Source of the DNA: Eucommia ulmoides | Taxonomy: Eukaryota > Streptophyta > Magnoliopsida > Garryales > Eucommiaceae | DNA: 64,000 nucleotides | Assembly: GCA_016647705.1 (NCBI GenBank) | Contig: CM028334.1 | Coordinates: 8,341,546-8,405,545 of the forward strand | Reading direction: 5' to 3' | Shown: positions 23,990-36,111 of the stretch, piece by piece | How positions within the stretch are numbered: the first letter of the stretch is position 1 | Layout: each line of letters starts with the position of its first letter | The notes under the pieces: generated by a model | Databases searched by the model: none | Told to the model about the DNA's origin: nothing | Seen by the model: the letters and a program-made list of their open reading frames with translations, nothing else | Made by a program: the position numbers and the translations under genes

Positions 23990-24219
23990 GGGCCTATTTC
24001 GTTTTTTAGCCTCCGAGCTTGTTTATCCACCGTAACTTCGAACCGCTTTGGTTCGATCTCATCGTTTTAGCTCCAGTTTCCTATCTTTTTTACTCACACA
24101 CCTGAGTTATACAAAAAGTATGAAAACTAATTAAAACATAATAAAAATAACTATAAACATATTCGAAAACTAACCAACCCGAATTGGAAATAGATAAGTT
24201 TTTCACACCTATCAATTAC

Positions 24220-25140
24220 TAAAATTGCAATGCACGTATTCCTTTTTGTTTCTGCTAACCTTCAAACCTTTAACACTCTAACACTTCTCTTCTTCTTTCT
24301 AATTTAGTATTAAGACCTATTCTATTTTCGTCCACTAATATGATGTCATACGCAAACAACATACTCCAAGGTACTCCATCTTGAATATGTTTTCTAAGTT
24401 CATCCATCACTAGAATAAAGAGGTGAAGACTTAAAAATGATCATTGATGTAAGCTATATTAATAGGAATCACTTCCTCTTGTTCGAACACTAGTGACTAT
24501 ACCTTCATACATATCCTTAATTACCTCGATATATATATTAGATACCTGATTCTTTTCTAACACCCATCACAAAACTTCTCTGGGTACCCTATTATAAGCC
24601 TTTTCCAGGTGCACAAATACCATATGTAATATTTCTTATTTTCTCTATATTTTTCCATTAATCTCCTGAGTAAATAGATAGCTTCAGTAGTTGATCGGCT
24701 GAGTATAAATCCAAATTGGTTCTCTTTTATGCTCGTTTCATGTCTTATTCTATATTTTATCACTCTCTCTCAAAATTTCATAATATGACTCATAAGTTTT
24801 ATGTCCCGATAATTTGTGCAACTTTGAACATCCCTTTTATTTTTATAGATGGACACTACGATACTTCTCCTCCAGTCGTCAGGCATTCTCGTAGTCCTCA
24901 AAATGTCATTGAAAAGTTTAGTCAACCATTCTATCCCAATATCTCTCAAACTTTTTCACACCTCTATAGGGATTTCATCTGGCCATACTGCTTTTCCAAT
25001 TCACATATTCCTTAGTGTTATTCTAACTTCCGAAGTTCTAATTCTTCTATGAAACTTATAAATCTTATCTGAATATAAACTGGGAAACTCTAGTCTAGAT
25101 TCCCCGACGTCATTCTCATTAAACATATGTTACAAATTAG
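24220..25140 (-). pseudogene. Second RTE-type LINE, RT part
   Basis: This continues the LINE from 22488. The stretch at 24557-24763 carries HETSIKENQFGFILSRST and the [11 protein letters not shown] motif; the following part matches LINE copy one at 21062-21290. Similarity fades at about 25140, so this copy is 5'-truncated there. Many stops and frame changes are present. Confidence 0.75.
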
Positions 25141-27516
25141 TCTTTCTATATTTTTGTGATAATTTTGTCTCTCCACACATTAGAATATAATACGATCTCG
25201 TGTTATATTCCACTTTCACTTTCGTTCAACTCTACCAAGTTTCCACCGACTGCACTACCACCCATTCTACCTTACCAAAACAACCATACAATTTATCCAA
25301 CCTAAACTCCACTCTACTAGATGCATAGATCAAGTCTCTTTTCTATCCTAGATAAAAGAAACCCAACTCCTCGGTATCAACATCCTGACCATATGTTTCA
25401 CCTACCGATACCCGACGTCGTGGCCAAATCTTGAATAGATCTGGCCATCGATGGGCTCACGGGCTTTGAAGCTCCACAACCATGGCGTAGTTGGAGCCAA
25501 AAAAGATAATCTTATACCTCAACGCCTAGATATAGAGCATAAAATCAACGAACATAAATCTTCGATGGTTAACCGGAGACGAGAGAAATACACACACCTA
25601 ATTTTTACCTGATTTCATATTCGATTGCAAATTTTCATCTAATTTTTACTTGATTTAATTCGGCTAGATCTAGAGGTTTTCGAAGTCGTTGTACAACATC
25701 ATCCAACTTCGAAATCATACCATTTTCAAATTTGTTGCCTTCTGTTTCCAGGTTAGATCTACTCCCAAAACCCTAACAACAACATTGGCGGCAGAGGCTC
25801 CTCGAACGCATTCCCACTCAAATTCAAGTGGTACAACCTTACCAGGTACTATATTTGGTTGCAGATTTGTTTGCATTGGTCGATTGCAGATTTGTGTATT
25901 TACAATCACATAAATCTGTTCATTCTCAGATTTGAACCAAGAGTCAAATGAAGAGTATGAGGAGAAGAATCGGAGAATAGATCTCAGTTCATGCAATTTC
26001 AACGTGGAAGGGTAAAATTATCCAACAAAAAAATTCAAGACTTTTTGGTAACAAATAGTGCAAAATCAAGGACCATTGAGTGAGGGAAAAAAAAAGGGTC
26101 ATTTGGTAGATTTAGTCTATTACCTAGACTTTTTGGTATTTATCCCAAAAAAAAAACCAGCCTAACAAAAGTTGAACAGGGGGCCTCATTAACAAATTTT
26201 TAATTCCCAGCATGTCCTTTTTTGGGATGAGTTTTTTGGGAATGAGAAAATCGAAGTTTTTTTGTTTCTTACTTGCTTAAAGATTTCAAGAATCAATCTC
26301 AAAATTTTGAGATGGGATAAGAACGGAAATGGGTTTGCTAAATGCGTTCCCGAACATCAATCCCAAAAATCTAGGGATGGGATGAGAACACTAACCAAAC
26401 GGACCCTATATAATACCCACTTGAAGTTGTTGATTGATATTTTGCATGGGTTATCTCTTGGAGGTAAGCCCTCTAGGGCGTTGAATTGATATGGATAAAA
26501 AATAGGTTAAAAACTATAAAATAAATAAAGTCACATACGCACGCGCGCATTGCCGCGACCAACTGCCTGCTCAGCCAGGCCGGGCCGGGCTCGGTCTCAG
26601 GTTTGGGTCCTAAGCTTGTGCGCTTGGGGAATGTTTGGCTTGGAGTTATTGTTGCCTCTTTATGCCTTCTTAATTCAAGCCTCTTCAATTACTGGTTTTG
26701 CCCAGCAAACTTTCTTTGCATATAGGCATCCCATTTTCTTAAGTTTGCATTGCATTTCATCAGAGAGATTCTGTAGTTTTCATGTTCTTGAATTCTTGAG
26801 ATCTTCAAATGCAGAATCTGCTTTAAAGGAAAATTGTCAAACGATTGACCCGATCATTTTGTCTAGTATTTTTGTTTCTGTTTGTGTACAATAATACAAT
26901 AAATACCTTGTTCTTGTTTTTCCATTCAGTTTTTTATAATTCAGTTTGTAAGATCAATCTTTATTTGTATTTCTATATTATTATCTATTAATCTGAAATA
27001 TTTCTGTAACAAATACCATTTGATATGTTTTATTTTTCTTTATTATTAATTAGTTAATTAATTTCTTGACCAAAATTTCTAACGGATTCAATTATGTTAT
27101 TACGTGCCAACCACAATTAAAAAAAAAAAAAGAAAGATTATAAATATTATGTGATTAGTCATTCTATCCAATAAAACTACTCAAATTAGAGATGATTAAG
27201 TGATAGGGTCATAAAATAAGGATCCACAAAGTTTTAGGACCAAATAAAACACCTCCACAATGTTAAATGTCAAGGATTGTAAGGTCACTAATAAAATAAA
27301 CCATTGATTAATGGGCCACTAGTTGTGTGATTAGAGGCCATTGAAGAATTATTGTTCATGATCTCCAATATGCCCTTACTTGGGGCAGTATAATGACCAT
27401 ATTATCCCCATGTTTAACAGGAGCCGTTCTCTCATTTGTCAATTGCCTACACCCCCTCCCACATGCACATAAACCTCCCAAAACCCCTAATTCCTTTGTT
27501 TTCTCCTCACATTCCG
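25141..27516. other. Intergenic stretch upstream of the NRP gene
   Basis: I recognise no gene or named element. Short open frames on both strands lack any domain I know. An A-rich run lies at 27117-27132. Confidence 0.5.
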
Positions 27517-27525
27517 AAAACCCTA
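27517..27525 (+). promoter_or_regulatory. Telo-box-like motif (AAAACCCTA)
   Basis: AAACCCTA-type boxes occur near the transcription start of plant genes active in dividing cells. This one lies about 165 bp before the NRP start codon, just upstream of a CT-rich leader. Confidence 0.45.
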
Positions 27526-27577
27526 AAAATCTCCCTTTTTTAGCACATACTGGCGGGCACACCTCACTCTCTCCGAC

Positions 27578-27578
<1 letters not shown>

Positions 27579-27617
<39 letters not shown>
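27579..27617 (+). repeat. (CT)n microsatellite in the probable NRP 5' leader
   Basis: About 18 CT units in a pyrimidine-rich stretch 70-110 bp upstream of the start codon. Y-patch and CT-rich leaders are common in plant housekeeping promoters. Confidence 0.85.
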
Positions 27618-27618
<1 letters not shown>

Positions 27619-27688
27619 GATTTGTATTGGGAAGAATCCTAGGTAATCGAACAGGGTAAGTACAATTTTTGTAGGGTTTACGGAGAAG

Positions 27689-30600
27689 ATGGTGGCGGAC
27701 AAGGGAAAGAAACAGAAGGTTGAAGAGAAAGGCGTCGACGAGAACAATGTTGAGCACATTGATGGAGAGCTCGTCCTCTCAATTGAGAAGCTGCAGGAGG
27801 TCCAGGATGAGCTCGAGAAAGTAAATTCCTTTACCCTTTTGAATTTTCCCCCTCCGCCTCTGTTTGGTTCTTGAGAAAAATTCAAATTTAGTTCTGTTGG
27901 GTTATTGAGGTCTTGGGTTTTCTTCAATTTCAGCAACCAAACAGGGCATAACACAGAATCTGTCTTCGGATCTCATGGGATTCAATTTTACGTTTTAGAG
28001 AAAATAATTTCTTTGAAATCCCTTACTTTGGCATGTAGATGAAAATTGAAGAGTGAAAAATGCTTGCGCCTATGTGTTTATATATGTGTTTCTAGGAGTA
28101 TATTGCTCTGCACATGTTCAAGTAAACATAAATGTATATAACTTTGATTAGTACATGATTTACTCAAGAGGTGTTAGTCCGGTTGGCAAAATGAGGTGTC
28201 CCTTTTCTTGTCAACTAGGGTTTGGGTTTGGGAGCACTCCGAAAATTAAATTTTGAATTTAATCCTGAATGCATCAGGCCAATGTGGGTGAGTGTGCCCT
28301 TAAGATCGCCCGGGAAGGTGTAATTAGTCGAGGTGTGTGTAAGTTGGTCTGGACACATCTTACTGTTAAAAAAAAAAAAAAAAAAGGGGCTACATGATGT
28401 GATTCTTCCTTTATATATGCTTAAACTTCCTTATGAATGTGTTTTGCAAGTGTGTACATGTGTTGTCTTGCTGAAATTGGTCTTAGACATCCACGACATT
28501 CTTTAAGATTGTTTATTTTTGAATAATAAAAGTAAGGTTATTCTTCTGGTAGAAGTGTCACTTGAATTGCGATAGAAGAATAGGAAAGATTAAGGGCCTG
28601 TTTGGTTGATTAAGTTATCTTATTTTGTGAATTACCTTAATTTTTGATGAATTAATTTGTATATTTCTCCATTTACCTATGATTTAATCAAATTTACACA
28701 TTGTTTGAACAAATTAATACAATCGTTTTTAGTTTAGTTAAGATTTTGAGCTCTATTTCAGTCCAATTACATTGAGAAAATAGCATTTGAACTAGAATTG
28801 AAATGGTTAGCTAGCTAATTTAAGTGTCTTTAATTCTTACACCCGAACTCTAAACTATCACAATTCATAAATTTAGTAACTGAAAAATAGTAAAATTCGT
28901 TAATTGAAGGATAACCAAACAGGACCTAAATTTTTATTTATCGATTACAAACATTTTCATTTGTTCCTAACATTATTGTCTTTAGTATAATGCTTTGTGC
29001 CTCATTGAAAGAATTTCGCTTAGTAGTAGGACGAAAAAAAAAACACAACTTCCTGTAGTTTGTTGATGTTCTAAAGAGAGTACCTTAAAACAAGGCAACT
29101 GTTGCCTTTTTGATTTAAGAGAATACCAATAAACTATAGGAGAGAAGGAGAAAGCCATACAATTTTTTTTATTCACATTAAAATTGATCTGCTTCATGAA
29201 AAGTACCTCATTATGTAAAGGATAAAACCCTAGTTCCTGAAGCAACTAGTAAATTTTGGTATTGCTATAAATTCAGAAATCTGAAATTAAATACAGAATC
29301 TTCTAAATTAAGGTCCTGTTTGGATGAATGCATGTCAAATTCAATTAATAGGGATGTCAACGGTCGGGTTCGGATCGGTTTCATACAAAACCAAAACCAA
29401 AACCAAAACCAAAACCGTTTAACATATATAAAACTAAAACTAAAAACTGCCTATTTTTTTAAAACGGTTATAAAATAGGACTATTTAATTTTAACCAAAA
29501 CCAAAACCGCGAAATCGTTTAAGATTTTTAAATTTTATAAAAAACTAAAACTGCATATCATTATTTCTTATATATGAACAAAAACATAGCTAAAATATAA
29601 AACATAAATTTCAAAAACAAAAACCAAATCACAAAATTATTAATTGTAAACATTTTCCAAATCATACAGTCTTGAAAATAACTAAAAACTAACTGCATAA
29701 AAACATTCTTCAAAATCATAGCAACCACTCGCCTATATATATATATATTTCAGTTACATGGTTCGGTCACGTGGTTCGGTTACGCGGTTACTATCCCAAA
29801 ACCAAAACCGCTTCGTTTTCTAAATTTAAAACCAAAACCGAAACCATTTAGTCGGTTTCAACCTCGACCATTTGGTTTAGTTTTTCTTGATTACCTGTCG
29901 GTTCGAGTTTTTTTGCCATCCCCATCAGTTAAATGTTAAAACCGTGCATTTCAATTCTAGCCGATTTTTCGAATCTGAAAAAGAAAAAGGCCCAAAGCAT
30001 GGTCAAAATCTTATTTTTGCCCTAAAAACGCTTGGTTAGTAGCAAAGCAACCCATTATAGATCATGTTGAAAGGGAAGCCTCTATTACAGAGCACAATTT
30101 TCTTCAATTTCTTTCTTTCCTTTTTTTTTTAAAAAAAATTTATGATTGATTGGGTTTGATGTCTAAATATACATATGATCTTTATTAATGGAAAAAAGAC
30201 ATATTTATCATTCTTTTTTATTTGGTTGCAGATCGATGAAGAAGCAAGTGATAAAGTCTTAGAAGTAGAACAAAAGTACAATGAGATTCGCAAACCTGTC
30301 TATGACAGGCGGAATGAGATTATCAAAACCATTCCTGACTTTTGGGCAACTGCCGTTAGTTATCTGTCCTAATCTTTTAATTACTAGCAAAATATGCCTT
30401 TTATTTTCATGTTGTTTCCGGATCCTTCTTATGGTTGACCCGATGCCCATTCAACGCAGTTTATGAGTCATCCTGCTTTAGGTGACCTTTTGACAGAAGA
30501 AGACCAAAAGGTTCGCCTTAAACCTCCTCCTCTCACTCTCTTAATCTCAATAATTTTGCAATGATTCTAATTTTCCATTTCTAGATTAAAAACATTCATA

Positions 30601-33600
30601 ATTCTATGCTTGGTTTTGCGGAATTGGAGCTTTAGTATTTGAGTTGGAAATAAACTCATGAAATTAAGAAATTTACATGAGTTCATTCCCAATTTAAGGC
30701 TTCAATTTTGTGCTACCAAATGCTATCTAAAAGCAACAACAAGACTTTGCAAAGAGATTCTTTTAGAGTGCGTTTGGATAGAGAATTGATAAATTCATGA
30801 AATTTAGGATATGATGTGATTTTGAAAATTTGATTCCTTTGAAATTCGTTTTTTGGGTATATTTTTTAAAATAAAATTTTTATTAATGTAATTTCCCTTA
30901 TTTAGGGGGTATTTGGAGATGCCATTTGACCCCCCTTAAAATCCCATTTTGAAATTCCTAGAAATTTTGCAATATCCTTTCTAAATTAGCCAAACAAGGA
31001 ATTTTAACTTGTCGGTTTTGAAAATACCTTATCAAAAAATTGAAATCCTCTTCCAAAATCCTTTACCCAAACACACCCATATGTAGGGCTAGCAATTTGT
31101 GTCATTGGGTCGTGTTTCGTGTTGTGTCATCTGCTGGCACGAACACAAATACAACATGATAACATATCGTCTCAAAATATTGAAACACAAAGAGACGATA
31201 TCTTATAGCGTCTACATGGCACAATAATTAATTATGTCACGCCATAACACAATAGTTAATCGTGCCACACGAAAACTGTTTAACATACACATTAATTTAA
31301 TAGTTAAATATATATCTTTTCAAAATAATTCATTAAAATATCTAATAAATGGATTAATTAAATTCGTGTCACTTATTGTATCACCTATTAATGGGTAACT
31401 CAACATACAATTCTAAATTATCGGGTGTCATTTTGTGTCAATTATTAGTTAGACAGTTAGCAAGTAAACCTGAAACGTGAGCTCTTTATTTTCGTGTTTA
31501 TTGTGTCTGACACAATAATGATCCAAACCTTTTAAGGCTAACAAATACACGATAGTTTCATGCCGATTTCGTGTCTTGTTTTCGTTTCAATGTCCATATT
31601 ACCATCTCTACCCATATGGTATTGCTCTATGTTTTCTATGTCTGGATGTTTTTGTTCTCTCATATCTTGAATGCATATTTTCTGAATGCTAGGTTTTCAA
31701 ATATATGAGTTCCCTTGAAGTGGAAGATTGTAAAGATTTGAAGTCAGGCTATTCCATCACATTTGTGAGTCAGTGTTCCCTTTCAAGCTAACGGTTTGTG
31801 AACATTCCAACAATATTGTTATTGAAATGGTTTTATTTTATTTCAGCACTTCAAGCCAAACCCTTACTTTGAAGAGACCAAGCTGAAGAAGACTTTCACT
31901 TTCCTTGATGAAGGAGCTACTAAAATCACTGCTACATCAATCACGTGGAAAGACGGAATGGTGAGACTTATTTGTCCATCTATATATATATATATATATA
32001 TATGTTATACCTTTTTGTTTCTCCCTTGAAAATGTGGGCAGTTTTATATGGACCCCATAAGCCCAATATCTTATTGCGCTAACATGTTTTATTTTTCATA
32101 TTAAGACAACATTATCAATTTAAAAGGAGAGTCGATTTTAAAAAATACCCATTATTTGTTTCTTAAACTTGTGAAGGGCATCCCTAATGGAGTTGCTGAT
32201 GAAAAGAAAGGGAGCAAGCGACTTCATGCTGATGACAGGTTGGCATCCTCTATTTCCTTGTTTTTCTTGTCAGCCAAACTAGTTTCAAAACCCCTTTTTA
32301 TGATAATTGTCCTTATCATTTACCTTGGATGTTCTTATATGTGTATTGTAGATGTTGTAAAAATTGGAAATGGGATGCTGGGAACTCTAGATACGCTTGA
32401 GATGTTCTCTCATTTTTCTTCCCTCCATGCCTCCTCCTTACCAAAACAAAATCCATAGTAAATATATAACAATATAACAAGTTTCTGAGCAGGCAATGTT
32501 TTCTCGAGGGGAGTTATCCGATCTACAACAAAAAAAAATTCTATATATTGGCTGACATGACTTGTTTATATGCGTATATTTATGCTTATATTCATATAAT
32601 AAAACAACTCAGTTTTATCAAAGAGATTTTTGATCGTTGGATCAGATTTTAGGCCGCCAACTTCCAGCACCCTACACATGCTTCCCCCAACCTTCTTCTC
32701 CTACTTCCCACTAAACTCTATCCATTTCCCCCTGAACTTTTTCCATTTCTCTCTCTCCTCTTCTTCCCCCTAAACTCCTCTCCTTCAATCTTGTGCCTTT
32801 AGGCACAAGGTATATACTATATATACAATACATATATATCTGTGTGCGCAAAAAAATGTTGGTTTGAATTTACTCTTAGGAGTTGGTAATCCAATTGAAC
32901 CTGCACTTGCCCTTTTTTTTTTTTTATGTTAATAGTTGTGTCTCAACTGGAAAGCAGTTTGCTTAGGCTCATGGTACGAGTACAGACACTTTTTTCAGCG
33001 ATACAAATGGAATAGGCTTTAGATGGTTCCTTCTTTTGTTTGCGATTTGTTTAGTCAACGCTTATATAAATGAAAATATAGATGAAGATTACCAAGTAAA
33101 TCCATGAATTTGCCTAAAACAAACACGAGTAAGAAGTTAGAAAATTTTAGTCCTTTACTCCATGCTGTCTTTTTCTTTTCGTTTTTGCAAATTTAGTGAT
33201 CGAACCACGATCTGTTAAAGCAGGAATTCATTTGTGGTTCCTCGGGGGTAGTAACCAAGAACTAGGTAACTCTAATTATACCATAGATGAAATAGCTAGC
33301 AGAATATATTCTTAATTCTTTTGAGGACAAGGAGGAATGCACATGTTCTCAAGGTATCATTTGTATGTTGATTGGCATTGACATTATTATGACAACCTTT
33401 GTGCTATTCGGTATATTCATACGTGCGACTATATGCTCATTTGGTTGTATTGTTTTTTTTCATTGTGAATGTAGTAGCTTTTTTAGCTGGTTTGCTGATG
33501 CCCAACAGAAAGATGATATGGATGAGATTCACGACGAGGTAAAATCTTCATATTTCCTTTTTTAGATTATGTTAAGTAATTTTGGGGATTAACATAGTGA

Positions 33601-33848
33601 ATCTGGTTATGTTTTGCAGGTTGCTGAAATAATTAAGGAGGACTTATGGCCAAATCCTCTGACTTATTTCAACAATGCAAGTTCTTTTACTCTGTTTATC
33701 CGCCAAAGCTTTTTTTTTTTTTTTTTTCGCTTTTCTCAATTTTGTTTGTGGTGTTAATTGGTGATATATTTTTGTATAGGAAGCTGACGAAGAAGAGGGT
33801 TTTGAAGGCGATGATTCTGGAGAAGATGACGATGACGAAGGCAATTAA
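27689..33848 (+). CDS. NRP1: NAP1-related histone chaperone (NRP/SET type), nine coding exons
   Basis: The product is a NAP-domain histone chaperone of the plant NRP (SET/TAF-I-like) group, which binds H2A-H2B and acts in the nucleus in nucleosome assembly and repair. Exons: 27689-27820, 30232-30354, 30460-30510, 31693-31764, 31847-31960, 32177-32238, 33475-33538, 33620-33676, 33780-33848. Joined they give 247 residues, close to the roughly 250 of the family, with no internal stop. Visible features: an N-terminal dimerisation helix (exons 1-2, to about residue 70), [53 protein letters not shown] and a short acidic tail ([18 protein letters not shown]). The start ATG has A at -3 and G at +4. 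Introns are GT-AG except intron 8, which is GC-AG (33677-33779). Intron 1 (2.4 kb) is enlarged by inserted elements. NRP1 versus NRP2 cannot be told apart here. Confidence 0.93.
28160..28381 (+). mobile_element. SINE-like insert in NRP intron 1
   Basis: About 220 bp begins with GTGTTAGTCCGGTTGGCAAAATGAGG, carries a degenerate tRNA B-box-like GGGTTTGGGTTTGGGAG, and ends in an A18-A19 tail. This is the form of a tRNA-derived SINE. I see no clear target duplication. Confidence 0.45.
28594..28926. mobile_element. Tourist-like (PIF/Harbinger) MITE in NRP intron 1
   Basis: The 333-bp element opens GGGCCTGTTTGGTT and closes with the inverse of GGTCCTGTTTGGTT. It is flanked by TAA on both sides (28591-28593 and 28927-28929), the 3-bp duplication typical of PIF/Harbinger. 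It is AT-rich and non-coding. Confidence 0.75.
29349..29924. mobile_element. hAT-type MITE in NRP intron 1 (576 bp)
   Basis: The ends are TAGGGATGTCAACGG and the inverse of TGGGGATGGCAAAAA, a common hAT terminal form. Flanks are TCAATTAA (29341-29348) and TCAGTTAA (29925-29932), an 8-bp duplication with one change. The interior is rich in AACCAAAACCG repeats and their inverse near the other end. Confidence 0.75.
30768..31075. mobile_element. MITE-like element in NRP intron 3
   Basis: The ends GAGTGCGTTTGGATAGAG and the inverse GGGTGTGTTTGGGTAAAG form an imperfect inverted repeat about 310 bp apart. The target duplication is unclear. A hAT MITE starts immediately to its right. Confidence 0.5.
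31084..31610. mobile_element. hAT-type MITE in NRP intron 3 (527 bp)
   Basis: The element opens TAGGGCTAGCAATTTG and closes with the inverse of TAGAGATGGTAATATGG. It is flanked by a perfect 8-bp duplication CCCATATG (31076-31083 and 31611-31618). Both features are diagnostic of hAT elements. It is non-coding. Confidence 0.88.
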
Positions 33849-34531
33849 ACCTTCTTTTTTTTTTTGATCTGTTTAAGATTTTTATGTTTCTGACTGATCT
33901 GGTGTTATGGGGGTGGTGTCTGTAAAGGAGGGCTTCTGAAGGGGGTTCGCAAAAGAAAAAGAATTAGGGGTATTTTTGGGACTTTTTTTTTTTTGGGGGG
34001 GGGCCTAGTGTATGGAAACCAATGGTTTGTTTCTTCTTCCCTTTGTTTGTGTAACTTGGCTGCTTAATATGCACTTTTGTGCAAGATGGTGCCCTGAGGT
34101 CATAATATATTTATCTTTTTCTGTTTAGTGATTTTAGTTTTTAAACATAAAATTTGGCAACGGAGGAGAGAGGTGAATGTGCAGAGATGAAATTTGGGGA
34201 GGTGGAGTGTTTAGTGGGTTAATGGGAGAGATTTTTGGAGATTGAACACCGTATGCAAAATCCGGCGTGATTTTTGAGAACGTTAACATTCATGCAACTC
34301 AAAACGTACTCCAAAAAAGAAATTTGTTAACATTAATTGGTGGGGTTATTTTGTTGATGTGATTTGATATGTGATAGATATGGTGATTCTTGTATTTGGG
34401 TGGTGATTTTTTGCAAGCTTGACATGCCATTCAAGTAAATGGCGGTTGCAATTCTAAGAGTGACATTTTGTTAATTTCATGCCCGTATGGGGGGCAAAAA
34501 AGGAGGATTTTTTTCTATAAATTTTTAGTAG
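33849..34531 (+). other. NRP 3' untranslated region and flank
   Basis: T- and G-rich sequence follows the stop codon. I see no canonical AATAAA close by. The GGTCATAATATATTTATC stretch near 34100 is a plausible end region. No other gene is visible before the MULE-like terminus. Confidence 0.4.
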
Positions 34532-34540
34532 ATTAAAAAC

Positions 34541-34775
34541 GTGTTCTTTACCTAATAAATAATTATTTTTTAAAAAAAATACTAAAAACGCTTGTTTTTC
34601 AACTTATTTACTAAATACAAGCTATCCGGAATTGTAAACCCAAGTACTGAAACTCGGTATTACGAACCCCGGGTTCTTAAAAACACGATTCCATATACCC
34701 GGTGTTCGCAAAATTGGATATACAATTTTTTTTTTTTTTTTTAAAACTCATGTGTACCCGGGTACCACAAAGAAA
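34541..34775 (+). repeat. Left terminal inverted repeat of the MULE-like element
   Basis: It pairs with about 53900-54146. Key shared stretches are the 16-18 bp TTTTTAAAAAAAATACT, GATTCC(A/G)TATACCCGG and CATGT(G/A)(T/C)CCGGG-type words. Confidence 0.85.
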
Positions 34776-35181
34776 ATAACTGAATGAAAATTTGAATTCA
34801 TCGACATGAGCTTCAAATGACGGCACGTGAGTGTCTCCAATAAAGTTTGGTTGGCAAAGCGCGTAGTTACATGAGATTCTCAAGGGAACGTCAATATTAG
34901 TCGGATATTGAAATGTTTGATAAGGAAAATAATACATAATGTTTTGGCATTGTTGAATTGCAGTTTAACTATGTATTTTTTTTTTATGTCTAATGTACAG
35001 TTTCTACATTAGATTATAGTAACGCTACTTTTACCAAAAAACATACTTTTTCTCTTCATTTAAATTCGAAAAACACACATACGATAAGAAAAGTTTACAA
35101 TACTAGGACAATACATAGAAAGAAACACATAGTCCATTACAAGCACAACTACCAGAAAATACAAGTTGGAAATAAAATTTG

Positions 35182-35472
35182 TTAGATGGGCGGATCAACA
35201 AACCTTCGTGTTCGGATATCTTCAAGAGCAGTCAGGTATTCCCTGAATATACCATTAGGAAATTCTACAAACTCATTAAATTCAAATAAATAGTCCCAAC
35301 CCTTTGAAGTCATTCTAATTGCCAAGTTGTTCATCGATTTCGGTAAGTGCTTCACTGTACTGCCTATCTCGTTTAGGATTTCTGCAAACTTACCAGTGTT
35401 TATCACATCTTTAACCGAAACCTTACAGTCACAGTAAATTAAGCAATTTGTGAACATTGTTTCTTGCAACAT
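35182..35472 (-). CDS. Uncharacterised open frame inside the MULE-like element
   Basis: A 96-residue frame has balanced composition (MLQETMFTNCLIYCDC at the start, RRFVDPPI at the end) and no domain I recognise. A second - frame (35512-35748) ends in CGDTLPER just upstream. A third frame would join them through SAKQVQAYEVFAKAF, so this may be the end of a broken longer gene. Whether it is transposase-derived or a captured host fragment is open. Confidence 0.35.
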   Translation of the reverse strand: MLQETMFTNCLIYCDCKVSVKDVINTGKFAEILNEIGSTVKHLPKSMNNLAIRMTSKGWDYLFEFNEFVEFPNGIFREYLTALEDIRTRRFVDPPI

Positions 35473-35699
35473 AAAAAGGCCTTAGCGAATACTTCGTATG
35501 CTTGCACTTGTTTAGCGCTCCGGTAAAGTGTCGCCGCATACCAACACTATCTCTACAAAACCACTATACCAGTTGTCTGTTCTTGTTCTAATTAGCCCCT
35601 CTAATACGGCGACATGCTGACCAGTTATGTAGCTACTAACATTTACCAAATACTTGCTTGCAAAAAAACCAAATGTCAAATTAAGAAAAAATGAAAAAA

Positions 35700-35746
35700 A
35701 AAATATATATTTTTGAATATATATATATATATATTCAAAAACATTC
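35700..35746. repeat. AT-rich hairpin (TTTTTGAATATATA inverted)
   Basis: TATTTTTGAATATATATA and its inverse TATATATTCAAAAACA are directly adjacent, so the stretch can fold on itself. Confidence 0.6.
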
Positions 35747-36111
35747 ACCGTAATCTTCTTCGTAAATTTTATTCATTGTTTTTTGGAACAAAACGAAATA
35801 AGGTAGATACTACTAAACAAAACTTGATTTCAATAATACACGTTGCTAAGTATGAGAACTGAGTTTGTTCCGATTTATAGAAAAAAGTAAGGTGGGAAAT
35901 AAACAACAAATTCGCTGGAAATAGGGAAAAAAATAGTAGGAAAGACTTTGGCGGAAAAAAATGAGAGAAAAATTGTTGGAAAGGAATTTCGTTGGCGGGA
36001 AATGAGGAAGGCGCCAAAAATTGCCTATGTATACATCTATACTTTCAGAATTATCATTTACACTACATTCATTTCTCTTCTCCATTTTGTTTACTTAGAA
36101 AATTAGTTCAA

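Larger units (their letters stand above)
22489..24214 (-). mobile_element. Solo LTR of an Athila/Tat-like Gypsy family
   Basis: The 1,726-bp unit starts TGGTAGCGCGC and ends ACCTATCA, flanked by a 5-bp duplication ATTAC (22484-22488 and 24215-24219) inside the LINE. It is related to the LTR at 56699-58057 read in the other direction (TGATAGGTGT at the start, GCGC near the end). On - a TATA box (TATAAATA, 23650-23657) lies downstream of an array of short palindromes (23711-23989). An approximately 198-bp tandem duplication covers 22838-23233. No interior remains, so it is the product of LTR-LTR recombination. Confidence 0.88.

Noticed and set aside
26550..26894. 114-residue + frame upstream of NRP
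   Set aside because: No domain, no splice context and a Ser/Phe/Leu-rich composition typical of chance frames.
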